From: Neocallimastix lanati (nom. inval.)
Taxonomy: Eukaryota; Neocallimastigomycota; Neocallimastigomycetes; Neocallimastigales; Neocallimastigaceae
Length of the DNA stretch: 64,000 nucleotides
Direction: 5' to 3'
Assembly (NCBI GenBank): GCA_016946835.1
Contig: JACVTC010000081.1
Span: 665,001-729,000 of the forward strand
Shown here: piece after piece, positions 47,701-58,800 of the stretch
Layout of the letters: every line of letters begins with the position of its first letter
How positions within the stretch are numbered: position 1 is the first letter of the stretch
Made by a program: the position numbers and the translations under genes
Notes under the pieces: model-generated
What the model was told of the DNA's origin: nothing
Database searches by the model: none
What the model saw: the letters and a program-made list of their open reading frames with translations, nothing else

Positions 47701-49011
47701 AATGGTGGTGAATTAACTCTTTATCCAAAGGATGCTTGCTTCAAGGCTTCATGGAATAACGCTGGTGATTACTTAGGTCGTGTCGGTCTTGTCTGGGATC
47801 AATACATTAACTACAAGAATGCTGGTGGTGATATTATTGCCAACTACGCTTACAAGAAGACTGGTGATGATGGAGGTACATACTCATACATTGGTATCTA
47901 CGGTTGGATGGATAACCCACAAATTGAATACTATATTGTTGATGATTGGTTACACAACAGAGGTGCTCCAGGTGGTTCTTGGATGGGTTCTCAAAAGGGT
48001 ACTATAAATGTTGATGGAGGTACATACAAGGTCTGGTCTGGTACTCGTACTGGTGCTTCTAAGTGGGGACAATCTACTTTCACTCAAATCTTCTCTGTTC
48101 GTACTACTCAACGTCAATGTGGTCAAATTAACGTTTCTGAACACTTCAGACAATGGGAAAAATTAGGACTTAGACTTGGTTCAGTTATGGAAGCCCAAAT
48201 TTTAGCTGAATCTGGTGGTGGTTCTGGTTCTGTTGATTTCACTTACGCTACTGTTGAAATTGGTAAGGGTGGAAGTAATAATGCTTCATATAATGGTGGT
48301 CAGCAAAATTCATGGAATCAACAAGGTGGTCAACAACAACAATCTGCCTCTTCCTATCCAAAGGGTACCGGAATGCAATTCTACAGTCAATGTAAGAATC
48401 CAAAGCAATGGGCAATGACATTCGATGATGGACCAACTCAATTTGCTGATGCCGTCTTAGATTACTTAAAGGAAAAGGGTGTTCACGCTACCTTCTTCGT
48501 CCTTGGTAACATGTACATGCAACAATCTGATCCAAATTGGTCTAGAATTATTAAGAGAATGTACAATGAAGGTCACGTTGTTGGTTCTCACACTTACAGT
48601 CACAAGGATTTAACTACTATTTCTTACCAAGAAATTAGAAATGAAATGAAACAACTTGAAGATGCTGTTTATGCTGCTATTGGTAAGAAGCCAGCCTTCA
48701 TGCGTCCACCATACGGTTCTGGTAATGGTAATCAAAACGTTATTAAGGCTCTTGGTGATGCTGGTTATCATGCTGCCATTACTTGGAACCTCGATTCTGG
48801 TGATTGGAACAACAAGGATGTTAACTACGCCAGACAAGTCTTCAGCGGAGCTAACGGTCAAGGTTCCATTTCCTTAAATCACTTACAATACAATGGTAGT
48901 ACCAAGGATAGTATTCTTGCTTTAATTAAGGCTGAAATGGATGTTATGTTACAAAAGGGTTACAAGATGGTAACTATGGAAGAATGTCTTGGTATGAGTG
49001 CCTACCAATAA
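44752..49011 (+). CDS. Tetra-GH11 xylanase with two internal dockerins and CE4 deacetylase
   Basis: 1419 aa, secreted. Signal peptide about 1-25 (start M1, or M6 as MKLITG). Four GH11 endo-beta-1,4-xylanase domains lie at about 29-250, 293-514, 688-909 and 950-1171, with catalytic Glu pairs 138/232, 402/496, 797/891 and 1059/1153 (NPQIEYY and ILAESGG). Between domains 2 and 3 lie an (NG)n linker (524-566) and two fungal dockerins, 571-606 and 617-652 (CWSEKLGYPCC, CWAKALGYPCC, ending DDWCGI and GDWCGI). Gln/Asn/Gly-rich linkers join the rest. The C-terminus, about 1205-1410, is a CE4 polysaccharide deacetylase with TFDDG (Asp1225, Asp1226), HTYSH (His1280, His1284), RPPYG, DSGDW and SLNHLQ, so its metal site is complete. 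Together this suggests cleavage and deacetylation of acetylated xylan in a cellulosome. Chitin-type deacetylation is an alternative for the CE4 part. Confidence 0.95.
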   Translation: MINKTMKLITGTFLASLLMAGKTLAVDACQQRQQLSGGRTIYNKNETGRGNGNYRYEIWRDGNGGELTLYPKDACFKASWNNAGDYLGRVGLVWDQYINYKNAGGDIIANYAYKKTGDDGGTYSYIGIYGWMDNPQIEYYIVDDWLHNRGAPGGSWMGSQKGTINVDGGTYKVWSGTRTGASKWGQSTFTQIFSVRTTQRQCGQINVSEHFRQWEKLGLRIGSVMEAQILAESGGGSGSVDFTYATVEIGQGGNGGGNGNGNGGQGGQQNPWGQQGGQQQQAASNNSSGGDVCKQTTPLSGGRTIYNKNETGRGNGNYRYEIWRDGNGGELTLYPKDACFKASWNNAGDYLGRVGLVWDQYINYKNAGGDIIAKYAYKKTGDDGGTYSYIGIYGWMDNPQIEYYVVDDWLHNRGAPGGSYMGSQKGTITVDGGTYKVWSGTRTGASKWGQSTFTQIFSVRTTQRQCGEINISEHFRQWEKLGLRIGSVMEAQILAESGGGSGSVDFTYATVEIGKAGSSSSGGGNGNGNGNGNGNGNGNGNGNGNGNGNGNGNGNGNGNGNGNGNGASSGCWSEKLGYPCCPAGSITYYVDDDGAWGVNNDDWCGIVRTPSSNSSECWAKALGYPCCSNNSPVYFEDTDGKWGIENGDWCGIPKNGGNAQPQPQPQKTTQQQQSQPTQQATSGGVDVCKQTTPLSGGRTIYNKNETGKGNGNYRYEIWRDGNGGELTLYPKDACFKASWNNAGDYLGRVGLVWDQYINYKNAGGDIIAKYAYKKTGDDGGTYSYIGIYGWMDNPQIEYYVVDDWLHNRGAPGGSYMGSQKGTITVDGGTYKVWSGTRTGASKWGQSTFTQIFSVRTTQRQCGEINISEHFRQWEKLGLRIGSVMEAQILAESGGGSGSVDFTYATVEIGKGGSNNASYNGGQQNPWNQQGGQQQQSQPTQQASSGGVDACKQTTPLSGGRTIYNKNETGKGNGNYRYEIWRDGNGGELTLYPKDACFKASWNNAGDYLGRVGLVWDQYINYKNAGGDIIANYAYKKTGDDGGTYSYIGIYGWMDNPQIEYYIVDDWLHNRGAPGGSWMGSQKGTINVDGGTYKVWSGTRTGASKWGQSTFTQIFSVRTTQRQCGQINVSEHFRQWEKLGLRLGSVMEAQILAESGGGSGSVDFTYATVEIGKGGSNNASYNGGQQNSWNQQGGQQQQSASSYPKGTGMQFYSQCKNPKQWAMTFDDGPTQFADAVLDYLKEKGVHATFFVLGNMYMQQSDPNWSRIIKRMYNEGHVVGSHTYSHKDLTTISYQEIRNEMKQLEDAVYAAIGKKPAFMRPPYGSGNGNQNVIKALGDAGYHAAITWNLDSGDWNNKDVNYARQVFSGANGQGSISLNHLQYNGSTKDSILALIKAEMDVMLQKGYKMVTMEECLGMSAYQ
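46321..46449 (+). repeat. GGTAAT/GGAAAT coding microsatellite (Gly-Asn linker)
   Basis: Six-base repeat GG(T/A/C)AA(T/C) encoding 43 alternating Gly and Asn residues before the first dockerin. A six-base unit preserves frame when its copy number changes. Confidence 0.95.
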
Positions 49012-49490
49012 ACGGTTTAAAAAACAATTTTTTTTTTTATTTTCCTTAAGAAAACTTTAATTTTATAATTAATAATAATTTTAATATTTTATTAAAAAAA
49101 AAATAATAATAAAAGAAAAGGAAGGAAAATAAAAAATGAAAATAATTTTTTTTTTTTAATTTTAAAAATTTTTTATAATATTTTTTTAATATATATTTGT
49201 AAAAAAAAAAATAAAAAAGAGGAAATAATAATAAAAATGAAATAAACTTTTTTTAAAAAGTTTATAATTATTATTATATATATACTTTTTTTTTATTTTT
49301 AATTGTTCAGAAAATAAAAAAATTATTTGTACTATCTAAATGTATAAATTTTGTTAATAATTATTAAAAAAAAAATAATAAAAAAAAATAAAAATATTTA
49401 TAAATAAATAAAAAAGAAAAATATTATTATTGAAAATAATTGGAAGTGTTATAAAGATTGAACATTATATTTAATATTAATTTTTCAAAT
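49012..49490. other. A/T-rich 3' flank of the GH11-CE4 gene
   Basis: No gene. A and T tracts only. Confidence 0.6.
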
Positions 49491-51010
49491 TAGCGAAGCA
49501 ATCTCATCTATCCCTACCTTTAAAGCTTGTGGTCCTGATGAATTTCCAAATGGAATTCTTCAAAGCTTTGATTCTTGATAAGGGTGATTTAGAAGAATCT
49601 CAAAATATGGAACTAGTTTTTATTTATTTTATTTAATTAATAAAAGTATTCTAATATCATATAATATTTTATTCTTTAACACTTTTTTATTAATATTTTA
49701 TTATTTTATATTACTTTAATCTTTATTATATTTGTATTTATAATCTACTATTTATATTACTTTTCTTTTATTTTATCAATAACAGTATCCCTTATATTAA
49801 CTTACTATTATTTTTATTTAAATTATCATTTTATTATTTAATAATTTTTTTTTTTTTTTTATTTTTTTTATTAATATTTTACTATTTTATATTTCTTTAC
49901 TTTATATTTTATTATTATAAATATTCTATCTTTATATAATACTTCTCTCTTTAATTTTTTATTGTTAATATTTTATTCTTTTAATAAAGTATTTATTATA
50001 CCGGAACAATTTGGATTTCGTAACCGAAAAGAGTGTATAATTCTCCCCACTTCATTATGAATTATATGTCAGAAATGAAAATTTGAAATTAAAGATACTT
50101 AATCTTGCTTTTTTGGACCTTAAAAAAAGACGTATGACTCTGTTCCCATATATAATGTTTTAAATGAAAATTCTTCACTTAGGTATGGCATTAGTTAGAG
50201 GTAAGTGCTCTAAATTTAGTGAAAACTTATACTTAATCTTCTATGGCTTGTGTAAGGGGTTGATGAACAATTATCGGAATCATTTAATATTAAGAAAGGT
50301 CAGTCGTTCGTTAAAAGTTGGTCGTCTCTCACCAATTTTTTATTTATTAAACTTGTTCATTAATGACATTTTTGATAATTGGGATAAATATGGAAATCCC
50401 TATTGGTGAAAACCGTTGTTGTGAAGGGTCTTTTTGCAGATGACATTATGTTAAATGCTCCAACACAAGGTTTCAACTTAAGAAATTGTTAAAAATTTTT
50501 CCAGTAAGTCAGTAAGTGGTCTTTAAATAATGAAATACAATTTGATTAATAATAGTAACCCTACCTTGTTTTCTTTCAAGTTAGGGGTTTACCTAAAACG
50601 AATTAACATACCTACTTAGGTATACTGTTTTCAAATAATTTAGAATAGAAACCGATCATACAGAGAATGAATAATAAAGTTAGAAATACATTTTATTTCA
50701 TTAAAGGATTTCTAAAAAATCCTAATATTCCTCTCCCTTATAAATGAATTCTATTTTCAGCTATATTGCCTTTAGAAATGGTAGCAGTTACAGAAAATTG
50801 CCCCAAATGTTGTCAATTTTATGGTAAAGGTAATCAGTCATTTATCAATTGGATATTTGAATGTTCCACTACATCAAACAATAAAATTCAAATTATTAGA
50901 CTTCCTCAATGAACCTTTTTATTTTCTTTGGTAGTAATATTAAGAAATTTACCTTTATTATTTTTCCATTTATCTATTTTAGATGGTGAAAAGCAAAATT
51001 AATGAATATA
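49491..51010 (+). pseudogene. LINE-type (non-LTR) retrotransposon reverse transcriptase remnant
   Basis: Degenerate RT readable in pieces. AISSIPTFKACGPDEFPNGI (49491-49560) is the LINE fingers motif. An A/T-rich stretch of about 370 bp interrupts it (about 49625-49995). Then come EQFGFRNRKECI (about 50005-50045), FYGLCKGLMNNYRNHL, and palm motif C as LFADDIMLNAP (catalytic FADD at 50433-50444). The thumb/C-terminal part, ENCPKCCQFYGKGNQSF then INWIFECS (about 50790-50870), is followed by fading similarity. Multiple frameshifts and stops make it inactive. No endonuclease domain was recognised. Confidence 0.8.
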
Positions 51011-51499
51011 TTTTATATGTTCCTTCTTCTTAGTGGAACTTTTAGCTTAAGATGGAGTTACAATTTCTAAGGAACAAGATTTTTTCCACTTTTTTTTTTT
51101 TTTAAAGCATAGAATTATCTCTTTTAGCATGTTAAAAAAAAAAAAAAAAAAACACTAAGCTATAAAAGGTATAAATACTTCCTCAGACCCATTATAAATA
51201 GTAATATTGGAAGTCTTATTTTTGTTTTTTTTTAAAAAAAAACCCAAAACTCCAAAATAAACCTCCATTAAAAAAAAAAAAAAGTTTAAAAAAATGTTAA
51301 ATATCAAAAGTATATTAAAAAAAAAAGTACATGATGTGGAACGAATCAATTCCTACAAAATATAAAAAAAAAAAAAGTACCATAATTACATAACTATCTA
51401 AAACAAAAAAAAATTACATGATAAATTAAAAAGAACAGTAATAATCAATTGTATCAAAAAAAAAAATCATCTATTAGGTAATATTTGGTTTTTTTTTTT

Positions 51500-51640
51500 T
51501 TTTATATATACCATCACCTTCAGTACCACAAGAATTAAGATGAACTTTCCCCCCTCAGTAAACCTTATAAGAAGGTGATACGTCCCTGAAGGGAGTTCCA
51601 TTTTATTTAATATACTTATTAATGATTTTTTTTTTAAAAA
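51500..51640 (+). pseudogene. Second LINE RT fragment (palm motif B)
   Basis: The plus strand reads VPEGSSILFNILINDFF at about 51581-51631, matching the RT motif (R)QGSxLSPxLFNxxINDxF, with upstream SVNLIRR before a stop. It is a short fragment in an A/T-rich context, possibly a separate insertion. The minus-strand open frame over it is not a gene. Confidence 0.5.
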
Positions 51641-54559
<2,919 letters not shown>

Positions 54560-54905
54560 GAATTCTTATTCCCGGTAAGAGTGTTTGAATTAACTTTAAT
54601 CTGAAAGAAATTATGGTCTTCTTCTTCTTCTTCTCTTCCTTAAAGAGACAATTGTCCCCTGCTAGCCAGTTAAGGTCTTACTGCATTTTTTTCAGCGTTG
54701 ACGCTTTTTTTTTTTTTTTTTTTGGTTAATTTTGCTTTTATATCGTCGGGAATAGCAAACCCTTGTTGAGTAACTAGCTTGAGGAATAATTTTTGTAAAA
54801 AAGAGAGTCTGCGGATCGTACCAAGAATGGCAGTCGTTTTTGAATATTTTGAATAATCACCAGAAATGATTTGGCTCTTAAATAAAACAATCCCAATTCC
54901 TTTTT
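54560..54905 (-). pseudogene. Coding relic of unknown protein
   Basis: An island of clearly higher GC. On the minus strand about 65 codons read GIGIVLFKSQIISGDYSKYS, then TTAILGTIRRLSFLQKLFLK and LVTQQGFAIPDDIKAKL, ending in a Lys run from a poly-A tract at about 54705-54724, after which stops appear. Composition is protein-like but I do not recognise the family. It may be a decayed gene or an exon; the next relic lies on the same strand about 100 bp upstream. Confidence 0.4.
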
Positions 54906-55008
54906 TTATAATTTAAATCAATAATAGTAGTCTGTATCTCTTCCATTAAGAAGGAAAGTTATATATATAATCGGTACTACGTCACATAATATATATTTAC
55001 AGCACTCA

Positions 55009-55266
55009 TTATTCAGAAAAATTACTTAGATTAACACGATTTTCACCAATTGACCTATTCACTACATTATCAGTAATGATACTATTATTTTTATTATCAC
55101 AAATTCTACTATTATTAATAATATTATTTCTTGGATTATTATTATTAATATTATATACTTCGTTACTACTACTATCAGAATCTGAACTTGATTCTATATT
55201 ATTCCAATCTGTGACAGCAGTGTTTTCATTACTATTTAATATTGGACAATATTTATTTGGAAATTA
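55009..55266 (-). pseudogene. Asn/Ser-rich coding relic or exon
   Basis: Minus-strand open stretch of about 85 codons with no start Met: PNKYCPILNSNENTAVTDWN, then NIESSSDSDSSSNEVYN, an Asn-rich part, and the end VVNRSIGENRVNLSNFSE before TAATGA. Polar, Ser/Asp-rich composition differs from A/T noise. It may be the 3' exon of an intron-containing gene, or a fragment linked to the relic at 54560-54905. The plus-strand frame over it is hydrophobic low-complexity and less likely. Confidence 0.35.
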
Positions 55267-55302
55267 TAAAAAAGAAGTTTTTCAATATTTCATGTTATTA
55301 AA

Positions 55303-55352
<50 letters not shown>

Positions 55353-55355
55353 TAT

Positions 55356-55402
<47 letters not shown>

Positions 55403-55777
55403 AATATTAAATAATACAAATAAAATATATATAATATTCATTTAAACATCTTTTTCAATCAAATAAATAAAATAAAATAAAATATAATTTAATATATAAA
55501 GTATCTACACATGATTTTTATTTCACTTAAAATTAAAAAAGAAATCTTTTTTTTTTTATTTTTATTTATTGTTTATTATTTTATTAATTTTAATAATTTA
55601 AATATTTATGAAATAATTGTAATAATTTATGTATAAAATAATTTTTTTATTTTTAGTTCTATTTATTTATTTTATTTATTTCTTTTTTTTTTTTTTTTAA
55701 TATATTTATATAATTTCTACACAATGTTAAAATAAATAAAATTTGTTAATTTCTATTGTAAAATTATTTGAATGATC

Positions 55778-55816
<39 letters not shown>

Positions 55817-55856
55817 ACTTTTTAAATTTTTTTATATTTCACTTTATTTTTCCATT
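55267..55856. other. A/T-rich 3' flank of the tetra-GH26 gene
   Basis: AAT run (55305-55348), long A tract (about 55364-55400) and long T tract (about 55780-55815). No gene. Confidence 0.65.
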
Positions 55857-58800
55857 TTATTTACAATTTTCTTCTATGATACCACACCAATTACCGTCAA
55901 GTGCTCCCCAACGACCACTTTCATCGGTAGTAATGACATTACAGTCGGTACAGCATCTGTAACCTAAATCAAGAGACCAACATTTTTCTTCAGATTCAAC
56001 GATACCACACCATTCACGGTTTTCAGCTCCCCATTTACCACTGTCATCAACTTCAATAACTCTTGTGTTACCTGGAGAACAACATTTGTAACCGTACTTT
56101 TCAGCCCAACATTCCTTTGGTTTAGCTGGTTCATCTTCTGGTTTGTCAGCTGGCTTGTTACCACCTCCAATTCTCTTAGCTGGTGGATAGGCACTAATAC
56201 CCTTCTTCCAAGCTTCAACCGCTTCTTCTGAAGTATCAAGTCCCCAATCTCCTTCATTATCTGGTTTACTTTCACTGAACCAAACAAGACCAATGATTCT
56301 TGGGAACTTTTCAGGAAGAATACGGAACATTTCATTAATCCATTCAGCCTTGTTACCACCTAATTCAGAAGAAGAGAATTCAGCAAGGAACATTGGTTTA
56401 TCATATTGGGAAAGAGCGTTGTAGGCATCCTTAAAGACATCTTCGAAGGAAGCCCAGCTAGACCAGCTTTGTGCTGTACCCCAGTTGTAACCATCAATAG
56501 AAACATAGTCAACATAATCATCACCTGGGTAAGATCCAGTTAAAGTACTTCCTTCACCTGAGCTACCATTGTTAGTAGTCCAGATCCATTTGACATTCTT
56601 GACTTCATTCTTACGGTAAATATCAACAATATGACGGTAAGCGGCTGCAACCTTGTCTTCTGCATTATTAACATTATCCTTACCAGTACCCCAAGTGTAC
56701 CAATCACCATTGGATTCATGAAGTGGACGAATCCAGATTTCTTCTCCATATTCCTTAACACTAGCAGCAAAGGCATTAATGTATTCATCAGCCTTACCAT
56801 CAAGAATATCTTGAGCAGTATTTGGTGTTGGCATCCAAGTCATCATAGTAATAGATCCATTTTCTTTAGCAACATCTAAGTATGGACGAGCCCATTCAAA
56901 GTCATGGTATTGCCAGATAACGAAAAGATGGATAATATCTAAATGTCTTCCTTGAAGAGCTTCGTAAGTAGCAACATTCTTAGCATTTGGTTGTGGATAT
57001 TCTGGTAATTTTTCTGGTCCACCAACCCAAGCACCAATGAACATAGAATCAAAAGTATCTCCCATAATTACATCAGTTTTAGAAGCAGCATTATCAGCTG
57101 GTTTATCTTCTGGTTTATCTTCTGGTTTATCAGCTGGTTTGTCTTCTGGTTTGTCAGCTGGTTTGTCACCACCTCCAATTCTCTTAGCTGGTGGATAGGC
57201 ACTAATACCCTTCTTCCAAGCTTCAACCGCTTCTTCTGAAGTATCAAGTCCCCAATCTCCTTCATTATCTGGTTTACTTTCACTGAACCAAACAAGACCA
57301 ATGATTCTTGGGAATTTTTCAGGAAGAATACGGAACATTTCACTAATCCATTCAGCCTTGTTACCACCTAATTCAGAAGAAGAGAATTCAGCAAGGAACA
57401 TTGGCTTATCATATTGGGAAAGAGCGTTGTAGGCATCCTTAAAGACATCTTCGAAGGAAGCCCAGCTAGACCAGCTTTGTGCTGTACCCCAGTTGTAACC
57501 ATCAATAGAAACATAGTCAACATAATCATCACCTGGGTAAGATCCAGTTAAAGTACTTCCTTCACCTGAGCTACCATTGTTAGTAGTCCAGATCCATTTA
57601 ACATTCTTGACTTCATTCTTACGGTAAATATCAACAATATGACGGTAAGCGGCTGCAACCTTGTCTTCTGCATTATTAACATTATCCTTACCAGTACCCC
57701 AAGTGTACCAATCACCATTGGATTCATGAAGTGGACGAATCCAAATTTCTTCTCCATATTCCTTAACACTAGCAGCGAAAGCATTAATATATTCATCAGC
57801 CTTACCATCAAGAATATCTTGAGCAGTATTTGGTGTTGGCATCCAAGTCATCATAGTAATAGATCCATTTTCTTTAGCAACATCTAAGTATGGACGAGCC
57901 CATTCAAAGTCATGGTATTGCCAGATAACGAAAAGATGGATAATATCTAAATGTCTTCCTTGAAGAGCTTCATAAGTAGCAACATTCTTGGCATTTGGTT
58001 GTGGATATTCTGGTAATTTTTCTGGTCCTCCAACCCAAGCACCAATGAACATAGAATCAAAAGTATCTCCCATAATTACATCAGTTTTAGGAGCAGCATT
58101 ATCAATTGGTTTATCTTCTGGTTTATCAGTTGGTTTGTCTTCTGGCTTACCTGGCTTATCTTCTGGTTTATCAGCTGGCTTGTCACCACCTCCAATTCTC
58201 TTAGCTGGTGGATAGGCACTAATACCCTTCTTCCAAGCTTCAACCGCTTCTTCTGAAGTATCAAGTCCCCAATCTCCTTCATTATCTGGTTTACTTTCAC
58301 TGAACCAAACAAGACCAATGATTCTTGGGAACTTTTCAGGAAGAATACGGAACATTTCACTAATCCATTCAGCCTTGTTACCACCTAATTCAGAAGAAGA
58401 GAATTCAGCAAGGAACATTGGTTTATCATATTGGGAAAGAGCGTTGTAGGCATCCTTAAAGACATCTTCGAAGGAAGCCCAGCTAGACCAACTTTGTGCT
58501 GTACCCCAGTTGTAACCATCAATAGAAACATAGTCAACATAATCATCACCTGGGTATGATCCAGTTAAAGTACTTCCTTCACCTGAGCTACCATTGTTAG
58601 TAGTCCAGATCCACTTAACATTCTTGACTTCATTCTTACGGTAAATATCAACAATATGACGGTAAGCGGCTGCAACCTTGTCTTCTGCATTATTAACATT
58701 ATCCTTACCAGTACCCCAAGTGTACCAATCACCATTGGATTCATGAAGTGGACGAATCCAGATTTCTTCTCCGTATTCCTTAACACTAGCAGCAAAGGCA

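Noticed and set aside
55076-55357. 93-aa hydrophobic plus-strand frame resembling a membrane protein
   Set aside because: The opposite strand gives a more protein-like polar sequence; Leu/Ile richness here comes from A/T repeats.
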